Shown here: piece after piece, positions 38,340 through 49,098 of the stretch
How positions within the stretch are numbered: position 1 is the stretch's first letter
Layout of the letters: each line of letters opens with the position of its first letter
NCBI GenBank assembly: GCA_911728455.2
Contig: OU452230.1
Coordinates: 4,772,412-4,836,411, forward strand
Source: Marthasterias glacialis
Taxonomy: Eukaryota > Echinodermata > Asteroidea > Forcipulatida > Asteriidae
Length of the DNA stretch: 64,000 bases
Direction: 5' to 3'
Made by a program: the position numbers and the translations under genes
Notes under the pieces: generated by a model
What the model saw: the letters and a program-made list of their open reading frames with translations, nothing else
Told to the model about the DNA's origin: nothing
Databases searched by the model: none

Positions 38340-38730
38340 AGAGTCTTCCACGAGCGGCAATTATTTCATTTCTCCAAGCAGATGAATCCAAGCTGCATTC
38401 GACGAGGACTTGTCCTAAAGGCGCAATCTGTCCGAAAAGCCTCCGTTTCAATTTTCAACGTAGCGTAGATTAGGTAGACAGATTTTCTGTCGCTTACTTC
38501 AATGACTGCAAATCGTATGTTGGGCAGCTCGGCTGTGGTGAAGACTCGACAGACAAATACTTCTATTTTCGAGTCAGCTGGCATTAAAAATGCCGCACGC
38601 ACAGCACGGTGAAAATGATGTGCGGTGATTCGTACCGAGACACATGCGCACGAGCAGTCACACGTCACGAAAACAAGCTTGTTAGCGAATGACCAACACG
38701 TTGTATGCTCTCTCGCCGAACTGGTCACTA
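38340..38730. other. CpG-richer block
   Basis: Noticeably more CpG and higher GC than surrounding DNA. A 120-codon open frame on minus (38366-38728) is present; its residues look moderately protein-like, but no domain, homologue or splice junction could be named. It could be an unmethylated regulatory element or an isolated exon. Confidence 0.25.
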
Positions 38731-40589
38731 GTTATAACAAATTGTTCACTTTCTGATGTGTCTCAGTTATTTGTGTTTAATTGTGCGGGTGTTCTTTTAC
38801 ATTCATAACAACCTGCTAATGATATATGCAATGCATATATCACTGGGTATAGTGAGTGGGTTGAATGTTTACTCTTATTTGCCCGGAAATATTTAGGTCA
38901 ACATCAAGGATGTAAGCTCTCCTCTTAAATCGATTGAAAAGAGAATTGTCCACGCATTCGATCACTGTCCATTGTAAACGTCTTCGAACAGGACAGTGGA
39001 ACCGCGGTGGCTAGACTATCCAACGGTACGACCCGTTGAAGGAAGCTTCGTAAGTAACCATGGTGTCACCGTACCTCCTGCATGCTGATGAAGTATAAAA
39101 TAGTCATTGTGCCGGCCACCGACAAAGCAGAATACCCGCTTGAGACGTTAAATGCAGTGTGTACACTTCACGTGATATTAGATCTCTTGAAAGGTAGAGG
39201 CACAGTGTTGACAGAACTAATGCTGTTGAACGTGGGAAGGTTCCAGCTAGAAATGTTAATTCGTTTGCGAGAACAGTTCAAAGTAAATTTAACATAATTC
39301 CGGTATCAGGATTCCACTTCACGTTGCAGTATTTATTTATTTTTTCTGCTAGAAGATCGATACCCTTTTTGGTGTGCATGTGATGTACCCTTCCAGTTTG
39401 TCTCTATTTATCATTGACGAATAAAACGTGAACCAAGAGACAAGACAAACAGATTAGACGTAGCCACAAAAAAAATTAATAATAAATAAACGAAAAAGAA
39501 AATAAATACAAATGAAAGTAGGATGTTGCTCTCGGTCACCCTTCAAATCAATAGAAAGTTCTTGACATTGATGTCTTAAGTGTGGTTCAATAATGTTTAA
39601 CCGAACCGAGCAAAGTTCAAACTAATGTAATAATCATGACTCTGGATGTTATCACGATGCCCACAAAGACAGAGTAATGGCAAATGTCAATAAAAACACA
39701 TAATTAGCTTCAATCTGAAGCCTAATTGATTATAAGTTCCTGCGAATCAATCCAGATACATTTTCCCCATCTGAAATACCGTCAAACTCAAAGATAATAG
39801 AATTAGAGGCGTAACAACATATCACCGTTGCTTTTTCCGTATGCCGCAGTCGAAATAACCGTCATTTCCATGGACGTGTACAAGATATAAACCGTATAGT
39901 GTTTCGTCGATTTTCACAAAACCATGACCGCCGAAGTCGATGATTTTTTGTTTTACAGGTGTGTTGAATAGTGTGGTTATTGTTTAAAGAAAGGATAACA
40001 ATTTATGTACCCACTAGTAAAACAATGCTATACTGTCCTTGTTAAGCAATGTGGTTTAGCAAGTTTGCGCTTTTAAGCTAATGCAGCAATGTGGCGTAGT
40101 ACGTATTTGGTTATGGCCTATACAACTATAAATGTGGCGTCGCAAGTTATTTTGGCACTGTGCCAAAATTTTTTTTTTTTTTTTTTTTTTTAGCGAAACA
40201 CTGTTAGCGCAACTTATTTGTACGGGTCATAATAATGGGAGCCCTGCGAAAAAAAAATGTCATATCATCAGATTAACCTAAAGGCAGAATTCGCATGGGA
40301 AATATAAGGAACAAGTATAGTGAGAGCTGCGTTTATAATCGATCTTTAAAGGGAAACTATATCAAAGGGTTTTTGGAAGAAAAAAAACATTTCAGATTTT
40401 CTAGTTTTCAGAAGGCACACAATACGACAAGAAACATCAGATCATACGGATTCTGTTCGCTTTGATGTACGTGAATATTTCAATTGTTTCTGTATGTCTA
40501 GACTTAGTTTCAGACAAACATAGGCTGAATGTATGTAGGCAGAGTTGATCAAAATCATGTCACAGCATATTATAAATGCAAGCAATTAA
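38731..40589. other. Non-coding stretch with one short hairpin
   Basis: A perfect hairpin with 9-bp arms TTTTGGCAC/GTGCCAAAA at 40150-40168 precedes a poly-T run (40169-40191). Otherwise nothing is recognised. Confidence 0.4.
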
Positions 40590-40760
40590 TCCACAAGGGA
40601 AACTGACTGGGTAAATGTATAATTCAACTTCGGGATTTGCAAGGAAAATTGCCACGAGCGGGATTTGAGCCTGCGACCACCGGCTTTAACGTTTCGACGC
40701 GGTTTGTTGGCCCTAGCTATCTTTCCCTTTGGCAGTTTCCGTATTAGTCGATAACTTGTT
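40590..40760 (-). mobile_element. SINE of the tRNA-Ile-like family, decayed head
   Basis: On minus, GGCTCAAATCCCGC (B-box region) is followed by CAATTTTCCTTGCAAATCCC and ACCCAGTCAGTTTCCCTTGTGG. These match the post-tRNA tail of the tandem units at 47703 (AATTTTCTTTGCTCACCC ... CCCAGTCAGTTTCTC). The 5' tRNA-like part is too diverged to fold. Confidence 0.5.
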
Positions 40761-40924
40761 CGGGGTGCCACTCAGAAGCCATTCAAAAGGTTACCGCCGT
40801 AAAGCCAGAGATTTTACCCAAGTTTACGATACACACCATATAAAGCTCTATGGATATAACCTTGGAAGTGCAGCATGGGGAGCACTTTAAGGGTGGTGTG
40901 ACTTTTTTTAATTCAAACATCAAG

Positions 40925-41080
40925 CTTATAAACCACAAGGGAAAATGACCTGGTAAATTTGTAATTCAATTTTGGGATGAACAAAGAAAATTGACTGAAG
41001 CGGGATTTAAACATGCGACAACCGGCTATACGTACCAACGCTCTACTAACTGGGCTTCCCAGCCCTATGTTGGCGGTCTC
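40925..41080 (-). mobile_element. SINE of the tRNA-Ile-like family
   Basis: On minus, GGGCTGGGAAGCCCAGTTAG with TAGAGCG (A-box region), TGTTTAAATCC (B box) and a tail CAATTTTCTTTGTTCATCCC ... ACCAGGTCATTTTCCCTTGTGG. It retains the CGCCAACATAGGGCTGG entry seen in the other members. It lies about 340 bp from the previous copy in the same orientation, close to the 323-bp period of the tandem array. Confidence 0.6.
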
Positions 41081-41899
41081 CCTATTAATAAATATTAACT
41101 TCGTTCGAATAAAATGGCTCTCCATACGAGAAAGTTAGTATTCGACTTGGCAAAGGGCCAAAGGGAACGAAGGCAACTTCCCTCCACTGTTCTGCGAAGT
41201 AATAGGGCCTGTTGAGATTAGAGAGTAACTTTTACGCCATTTTGATGTTATGAGAACACCGTTGCCGGCGCTATTTGTCACCACATTTCACAGACAAAAC
41301 GAAATGGCTGCCACTATAGAATTCCCAACATGCCAAGTTAGGATCACATGACTTCAAAAATAATCCATCCTAAACCTAAAAACTAAGAAACCAATATTTT
41401 CATAATGATGAATTTAGTTGAAATGTCAATATTATTGACTTTTGACCAACCAGGAACTTGTGGTTCCTATTTTTGTTCAAAAGTAAATACTGACATTATA
41501 TGTCCGCCGGTTTGGGCGGACATTTTCAAATCACATGATGCATTTCAAATTGGCACGTGATACTTCAGACTCAGGTTGTGAATCATAATTGTAGTGTATG
41601 TAACAGTATACATTCTGTTAAATATCATGTACAAACCAAAGGAACAAGTGAACAATATGTTTAATAGTAGACCCCATTTTAATGTCGTTTTTTGATTTGA
41701 CATTTGGTAGTGATCGTCATAAGCGTTAAACACTTTAAGCAAAGATGTCGGAGCCCACTCAGGTCCTAATAGGATTAAGCGAGTTTTGTAAGTGTTCCAG
41801 TGAGAGCTGAACAAGATTTATTACATGAAAGTTATTGGCCCAATTGGCACTAATGTAAAGTGCATTGGTGTGTTATTGTAAATGATTGCACTGCATAAG
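41081..41899. other. Non-coding stretch, no gene recognised
   Basis: Unique AT-rich DNA with GCCATTTTGATG and AAATGGCTGCC segments that may be transposon remnants; no gene. Confidence 0.35.
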
Positions 41900-42686
41900 C
41901 AGCGGCGTAGCGACCAGGGGTGTGACAACCCCCCCCCCCCCCATTTTTTTTTTTTTTTTTTTTCCTAAGTCGTCATTTAGAGCCACAGTCGGCAAATTGA
42001 GCACCAAACTTACCCGAGTAAGGGCTTGGGCTAAACTAAACATTCACCAAGCCTAGAGATTTGCCGACTGGATTTGCAGAGTGAAAATTTTAGTTTAATC
42101 CTTGTAGTGTGAGAAGTCAAACTTAAAACTACCAAATTTAATATTTTCGGCAACGTGCGGAAATCTACGCTCTGAAAACACTAAAAACCGTAGAGCGTCC
42201 GGGGGCTTCGCCCCAGAGAAAACACTAAAAACCGTAGAGCGTCCGGGGGCTTCGCCCCAGACCCCCATAAGAATTGTTGCCCCCATAAACTCCAACAGTA
42301 GGAGATTTGAGTCCAAAACATTCAACGTATATTTTCGGCAAGTAGGACGGTCCTTATTAGACCTGAAAACACTTAAAACCGTAGAGCGTACGGGGTTTCG
42401 CCCCCTGGACCCCACTAGAATTTGTGTCTATATACTCCAACAGGGGATTCGCTAAAAAGTACGGTTTTCAAATCTTGCATTTCGAATCATGAGTCGTCTA
42501 ATAACCGGCATCTGAGGGCCATTTGAATCTTTAAACCTTTGAATCACTGAAAAACCTCATGAACGCACGGGGGCTGTGCCCCCGAAACCACACATCTTCG
42601 TGAGTCCCATGTCATTGTGGTTTTACTTTCATTCTATATTGTCAGCCGGCAAATTTAGGCTTTCACCCCCCCCCCCAAAAAAAAAA
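41900..42686. mobile_element. hAT-like element, family 1, inverted relative
   Basis: Begins CAGCGGCGTAGCGACCAGG and continues as the reverse complement of 10712-11518, so it has the opposite orientation. A 44-bp block with CCGTAGAGCGTCCGGGGGC is duplicated in tandem (about 42170-42258), with a third relative at about 42365. The distal end stops at a C/A homopolymer (42667-42687) without a recognisable inverted terminus. Flanks TGCATAAG (41892-41899) and AGTATAAG (42687-42694) agree at 6 of 8 positions. Confidence 0.6.
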
Positions 42687-42934
42687 AGTATAAGAAGAAG
42701 TTGTTATTACTATTGTTATGTATTGTTATGGATAACAAATAAAAATAAAAAAATGCCACAAACATGCTTTACTCCTGCCATTTGAATTTAAATATTGAAC
42801 TTGTTTTCAGCATTTTAAAAGCAGGTAATGCTCTATGATGATAGTGAGGGCTAATCAGAATTTTAAACAAATTAAAATAACATAAAATACACGGATTTTG
42901 TACACTATTATTTGATTCCAGTTACATTAAGATC

Positions 42935-42961
42935 GTCTTTTAAATCAATGATTTAAAAGAC
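42935..42961. repeat. Perfect 27-nt hairpin
   Basis: Arms GTCTTTTAAATCA and TGATTTAAAAGAC of 13 bp around one A. It is not followed by a U run, so it is not a typical terminator. It may be the centre of a decayed MITE. Confidence 0.6.
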
Positions 42962-45900
42962 TGACGTAAATCAAACATGTTTATTTCCCACTAGGACTGA
43001 AACTGACGATAACTTTAAAATAGGTGAGCATTCAGATTGAAACTGTCCGTAAGACTAATAGTGGACTGATTTTAAATTTAGTGAGTTTCTAAAATCAGTG
43101 AGTTGTCATGTTGGTTTTGTTTATTAAACGTAAAATAAAGGATTGGTAAAGCTAATAAATGCAGTGGTCTTACTTTGTGTGATTCAGTAGATAGGCCTAC
43201 ATGAAGAAGAGAAAAACAGGTGAACCTTTTTTGGCTCAATATCCGGCATCCGTTTAATTAGAAAATAGTGAAACACTGTGCACATTGTTGAGCATGTGAA
43301 CACATTGTCCTTAAATTCGATTGTAACAACCGAAATTGAAATTGGGGTTTCTCAAATTCGATTTTCTCGATATTGACAGTATCTCATACAGAAATATTTC
43401 TTTGGAAGATTGGTAGCCTACTGGTATGAACTTCATAATCAATAGGTTTTCAGACTGATACTACTATTTAAAAAGAAATTGGTGAATACTAATTCTGTAT
43501 TCCGCCTTTGAATAATTATTGAGTCACATACCTAGTTTCTTCTTACATACATAAATACCTTCTTCTTCTTTTCTTCATTAAAGCTGCACGAATAACATTA
43601 TGTAAGAAAGCAAACTGCAATGTGGACTTTAACCGCACACCTTTTCTAATACAATACTAGACAAGTGTTATAAATAGTAAACGGAGTCCCTCATCAAATC
43701 GAGGTCCAAAGATAATGTCACGCATTGAAAATGGTGGAAGATAATGTGTTTTGAGTAAGAGCTCTGGGAGGGCCCATCTAAATTATATTTTTTTCCGACT
43801 TCGATTCATCTCCCGTCTGCCGAGGGACTGGTCATACGTTCGATTTTTAGAACAAAACGAAGAAATCTATTGTGCGAAGCTCCCAGCGGTAAATAACCTC
43901 AAACAATACAGCTTTACGGCTCCAAACGAAAGATCCGAAGTATTGTAATTTGATTCTTCTTCTCATAATCTAAAACTGCTTCAAGAAGACTGCGATGGAG
44001 TGAAATGCAACTGGATGAATGTCTTTGATCACTCGAAGCGTGTTTTAAGATTCAATTTTTCGGGTTTTTGAAATCATTCTGCCCGTGATTAAATCGTAAC
44101 ACTGGATCTTTTCAGAACCAGCACCTGTTCAGGACTTAGTCACCCAAACGAGAAATTTCCCAAGTGCTTCTGTAATCTTATTTGGCATCATCGGCGGATC
44201 CGAGGGGCTGGGAGAGGACAAGCTCCCCAGCAAATTACACTGAGCCTTAGAAAATTACATCCGAGACACCGGAGGGTAGCCGCAAACGAGCCAGGGAAAA
44301 GTCTCTATCGTGTACCCTCAATCAACTCGTGACAATCTGGATCCGCCCACACTTTATTCAAACGAAGCAGCTCTGACCGACTGGAAATATTGCACAAATT
44401 AATATTTATGCTCATTATATCCTTAAATTTTGACTCTGTGTTGGATCGATATCCATCACATTATTAATTATTGTTCTGTTTATCCATAGCATCGTCTTTG
44501 ATCAACGCTGTGTTAACTATGGAGACTCTGTTAACCACGTCTAAAACACATCCCATGTCGCTATAATATGCCCGCCGGCTGTTAGGCCTGGCTCCTCCAA
44601 CTCCTCTTGTTAGGAGACCAAAACACCTTGGTCTACATTTGTATATTGATCACTTGGGATGGAGAACTTATCGACAAGAAGCACACGTCGTCAGCTTTGC
44701 CCCTAGGGGTAAGCCTCAAACATAATCGCCGGGACGGTGCTCAAATTCGCGGCTATCAAATGACAATACCAAACGTTTGAAGTGCCATTTTAGTCAGTTT
44801 GCCCTCGACTTGGGCGACATTATCATCACGGGTTTCTTCTTGACTGCTGTTCAACAGTTGAGATGAGCACAAAGTTAAGATATTCATCTCCTCGTCATCA
44901 TGTTTCCCCCATTATGAACATCAATATGGAAACATAAAAGAGAGCTGGTTGACGTGGAAAAGAAATTGTCTGAATAGAAAATGGTTTCGGTATTGTCTAC
45001 AAATTCGCTGTGGGGAATGCAAAATTTATCAAAACTCGATTTTCCACAATTTGCAGCAAATTTCAAAAGAAGCAACAAAATAGATAACGTAGGCCTATTA
45101 CTTAACATTTATATTGCATTTTGTTTTTTTTAAATAGCGGTTGGCCAAAACATGTTTTGAATTGAAAAAATATGAGGTAATGGTTTTATGAATAAACGGA
45201 AAAGGGGTCTGGGTAAACGATTGCATGATTCGCGTGACCGAAAATGATAACAGTTGTACCTCCAACCCTCCGCCCAAACCCCCCAACCTCCCAGCCTACT
45301 TTCATATGTCTGTATATGCCCATCAAAGCAGCATTTTGCATTCAGTTTAAAGATATGATACAACATTTGGAACCATTTAAAAAAAAGTACTTTTAAAGTA
45401 ATGGGTTTTATTTGCAATCTGCATGTGTGAGAAAAACAAATGGTTCAAATTATTCAAACTGCTGTTTCGATTGCCAAATACAAAAATAATATGTACAAAA
45501 TACTATTTGACAAAACTTAAGAAAAAAACTATCCAGTGTCCCTGCAAAACAAATGTATCCACCCCATCTAATTTGATGAAACTTGCAAAAGTTCTTCAAA
45601 CATATCTTGAAAACTAGAGGCTACAAATCAAAACATTCTTCTGAAAAAAAATGGTGTTATACCTTTAAAGACAATAAGTGAAGAGCACACTCCTTAAACT
45701 GACGAAATCTTCAATATTTCGAGCCATTTCCTGCCAAGAGTCTATACACGTAGCCTATACTAAGGCGGTTGACCTACAGAGCGTATAAAAGTACATGTCT
45801 CAACAAGGCCTAAAGGCGTATTGTAGATTTTGTTATTAGTGACATTAGAATCCAGAGGATGCACCGTGTCAATGCAGGTTCACCATTAAATTAATGGTTG

Positions 45901-47702
45901 TCAATGGTGCTTATTGAGTCCATGAGTAACACTTTCCTTTTGTTTTTCACCCAAGTGTGTAAATGACAGGACAAGTGAGGGACATGCGAATTATTGAAGT
46001 TTTTTTTTCCGAGAGTAAAATTAATGACGACTTTATCATAAGGTCTTACGCAAAAATGAAATGTTTTAAAAATATTCACATCCCGTGCAGGTTCTTTTTT
46101 TTTTTTTTTTTTTTTTTTTTATTACATGTTCAACCTTAATACGCGTCTCTTATTGTAATCATTCACATGAGTTAAGTATTGTTTCTGGCTGGAAAAACAG
46201 TTCAATACATCAATCACTCAGTATAGGACACTATGTGTTTTAGTTCTCTTGTGCAAATTGCCAAAATTGTCACAAAAAAATACAATTTTTTGTACCGTGT
46301 GTGCCAGCAAGTTTTTGTTTTGTTTCATATTTGAGTGTTTTGATTATTATTGTTTTATTACTGTTACTTATATTTTGTATTACTCTTTTCATCGTCGTAA
46401 CTGACGCGGATCTCGTCCGAGATGCTACACTGTATCGCATTCATGATACGACTTTACCAGTACATTGTGGGTAGTAGACTGTTTTTTACTACGCCTGCAG
46501 AAAGTATTTTCATTACACTTCAATCAACAATTTCTGGTTCTTAAGACAGAGTCTGCCTCCTGATTGAAAGCTGAAATTATGGTCGGTCGGACATGAGAAC
46601 CATCAAAATTAAAAATAGACGCCCTGTCTTCAACTTCCTGCTTAGTCTGTTGCCCCTTGTAGGCGTACACTTTCCTGACGTATAAGCAAATAGTGTAAGG
46701 CAGATTTCATAAAACGCAATCTCTGTTACTGACAGTAAAAGGATTGGACAGATGGCCGTCTTTTTTTTTTCTTTTTTTTTTGGTTTCTTTAATCATTTTT
46801 GTTCCATATGTGTACAATTGGCAACAGGTGAGTTGGGTAAAACATAAATAACAAAAATACTTTAAAAAATGAGTAAAAAATAAAAATCAATTTAAGATAG
46901 AGTGCTCTTTCCGATGATTAAAACCATTGTGGAAGACCTGCCGACTCCATGTCTCTCTTTGGTTGAGTTGGGTTTACAAAAAATTAAGGACTACTTGGAA
47001 ATTAATAGGTTTTTGGAAAATTAAAACAGTAACTCTGCTGAAAATGGCATCTACCATACAGCGGTCTTGCATTCAGTCCCACTCCAAGGTGGCGACCTCG
47101 TTTAAACATTGAAACATATAAGGAAGTAACAAAATCACACTAATCTGGTGTCATAAAAACCACGGAATGTGGATATTTACAACTGCCTTATATTTATTCA
47201 GGTTCCACTATCTTTGGTAATTAAATAATGCATGCAAATCAAAAAAAATATATATATCGTTATTTTATTTTACTTTTTTTTTTTTTTTTTTTTTTTTTCA
47301 AATCGGCCAATTCTGCATTTTACATGAAAGTGTAACATGAAAGTGTTTGGGGCAAAACCCATGAAACGTTTATAAAGTCTTGGGCAATAGCACCAAAAAC
47401 CTTATTTTTGTTTCTCTCTCTTTCAGTGGAGTTGTGCTACCCTTTCTATTTCAACCACACAATCGGAAATTTACGGGAGAAACATTGTTTACACTAAATA
47501 TCGCTATTACATAGCAATTACATGAGGTACTACTAGACAGGAAAAACACGAATATATAAATTTGTACAACTTAAAGTAATATAATCACTAGATCTGACAA
47601 GGAACAAACGATATTAATCTTAATTAGGTTGAATAAATAACAAAAAAATAAAACCTTATATTTTGTTTTGTATTAAGTTTTGTGTGTGTATATATATATA
47701 TT
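42962..47702. other. Non-coding stretch, no gene recognised
   Basis: AT-rich with homopolymers (46093-46120, 46760-46780, 47272-47299) and a short TA run at 47685-47701 that directly precedes the SINE array. GGCGGATCC near 44193 and GGATCCGCC near 44340 hint at a small decayed TIR element, not supported further. Confidence 0.35.
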
Positions 47703-47964
47703 TGGCATCAGCAAAATTTTCTTTGCTCACCCTATTTATTTATAATATTCTCCCAGTCAGTTTCTCATGTACTTTCTCTGTGTAAATCCACGTAAAAAGC
47801 TGTATCCATTCGTTGTGTATCCCCGCTACTGCCGTTTACCAGGTTGTTTGCATCTTAACCGGGGTAGTGATCCCTGGCTTATCGGCAGCACGGTTCGGCT
47901 TCTGACTGGTCCCCCGAGCAAAGTAGATTTGGTATTGCACATAGGACCGCCCACCAACAATAAG

Positions 47965-48037
47965 GGCTGGTTAGCTCAGTTGGTAGAGCGCTCGTACGGT
48001 ATTTGAGAGGTCGCGGGTTCGAGTCCGGCATCAGCCA
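47965..48037 (+). pseudogene. tRNA-Ile-like SINE head, unit 1
   Basis: A 73-nt cloverleaf-like sequence: acceptor GGCTGGT/ATCAGCC, D arm GCTC/GAGC, T loop TTCGAGT. The anticodon loop would read ACGGTAT, with C instead of the invariant U33, a mispaired stem base and an apparent GGT anticodon unlike animal nuclear tRNAs. The D arm and AGGTCGCGGGTTCGA resemble tRNA-Ile(AAT). Likely a pol III promoter rather than a tRNA gene. Confidence 0.7.
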
Positions 48038-48287
48038 AATTTTCTTTGCTCACCCTATTTATTTATAATATTCTCCCAGTCAGTTTCTCATGTACTTTCT
48101 CTGTGTAAATCCACGTAAAAAGCTGTATCCATTCGTTGTGTATCCCCGCTACTGCCGTTTACCAGGTTGTTTGCATCTTAACCGGGGTAGTGATCCCTGG
48201 CTTATCGGCAGCACGGTTCGGCTTCTGACTGGTCCCCCGAGCAAAGTAGATTTGGTATTGCACATAGGACCGTCCACCAACAATAAG

Positions 48288-48360
48288 GGCTGGTTAACTC
48301 AGTTGGTAGAGCGCTCGTACGGTATTTGAGAGGTCGCGGGTTCGAGTCCGGCATCAGCCA
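48288..48360 (+). pseudogene. tRNA-Ile-like SINE head, unit 2
   Basis: As unit 1 but with TAACTC in the A box, which breaks one D-stem pair (G10 to A). Confidence 0.65.
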
Positions 48361-48610
48361 AATTTTCTTTGCTCACCCTATTTATTTATAATATTCTCCC
48401 AGTCAGTTTCTCATGTACTTTCTCTGTGTAAATCCACGTAAAAAGCTGTATCCATTCGTTGTGTATCCCCGCTACTGCCGTTTACCAGGTTGTTTGCATC
48501 TTAACCGGGGTAGTGATCCCTGGCTTATCGGCAGCACGGTTCGGCTTCTGACTGGTCCCCCGAGCAAAGTAGATTTGGTATTGCACATAGGACCGCCCAC
48601 CAACAATAAG

Positions 48611-48683
48611 GGCTGGTTAACTCAGTTGGTAGAGCGCTCGTACGGTATTTGAGAGGTCGCGGGTTCGAGTCCGGCATCAGCCA
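48611..48683 (+). pseudogene. tRNA-Ile-like SINE head, unit 3
   Basis: Identical to unit 2, including the A-box change. Confidence 0.65.
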
Positions 48684-48933
48684 AATTTTCTTTGCTCACG
48701 CTATTTATTTATAATATTCTCCCAGTCAGTTTCTCTGGTACTTTCTCTGTGTAAATCCACGTAAAAAGCTGTATCCATTCGTTGTGTATCCCCGCTACTG
48801 CCGTTAACCAGGTTGTTTGCATCTTAACCGGGGTAGTGATCCCTGGCTTATCGGCAGCACGGTTCGGCTTCTGACTGGTCCCCCGAGTAAAGTAGATTTG
48901 GTATTGCACATAGGACCGCCCACCAACAATAAG

Positions 48934-49006
48934 GGCTGGTTAACTCAGTTGGTAGAGCGCTCGTACGGTATTTGAGAGGTCGCGGGTTCGAGTCCGGCAT
49001 CAGCCA
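48934..49006 (+). pseudogene. tRNA-Ile-like SINE head, unit 4
   Basis: Identical to units 2 and 3 in the head; the tail following it carries the CACGC and CTGGTACT variants. Confidence 0.65.
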
Positions 49007-49098
49007 AATTTTCTTTGCTCACGCTATTTATTTATAATATTCTCCCAGTCAGTTTCTCTGGTACTTTCTCTGTGTAAATCCACGTAAAAAGCTGTATA

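Larger units (their letters stand above)
47703..49098 (+). repeat. Tandem array, about 4.3 units of 323 bp, each with a tRNA-Ile-like SINE head
   Basis: Units are nearly identical and repeat every 323 bp. The array starts within the 3' end of a tRNA-like head (GGCATCAGC) and stops at CGTAAAAAGCTGTA, with TATATA runs on both sides. Each full unit carries a tRNA-like head followed by a tail AATTTTCTTTGCTCACCC ... CCCAGTCAGTTTCTC ... AACCGGGGTAGTGATCCC. Changes are shared stepwise: TTAACTC replaces TTAGCTC after the first head, and CACGC replaces CACCC in the last two tails. This suggests growth by unequal exchange or rolling-circle copying. The 79-codon frames in each unit are by-products. Confidence 0.9.

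Noticed and set aside
44191..44350. Small TIR element with GGCGGATCC ends
   Set aside because: Only 9-10 bp match at the ends and no target duplication was found.
47767..48652. Three 79-codon frames repeated every 323 bp (MYFLCVNPRK...)
   Set aside because: They lie inside the SINE tandem units and run into the tRNA-like head, so they are by-products of the repeat.
47965..49006. A cluster of four functional tRNA genes
   Set aside because: The anticodon loop lacks U33, the anticodon stem is mispaired, the apparent GGT anticodon is not expected in animal nuclear tRNA, and dispersed relatives have deleted anticodon arms.
47703..49098. CRISPR-like array
   Set aside because: Units of 323 bp are contiguous with no variable spacers, and the sequence is eukaryotic.
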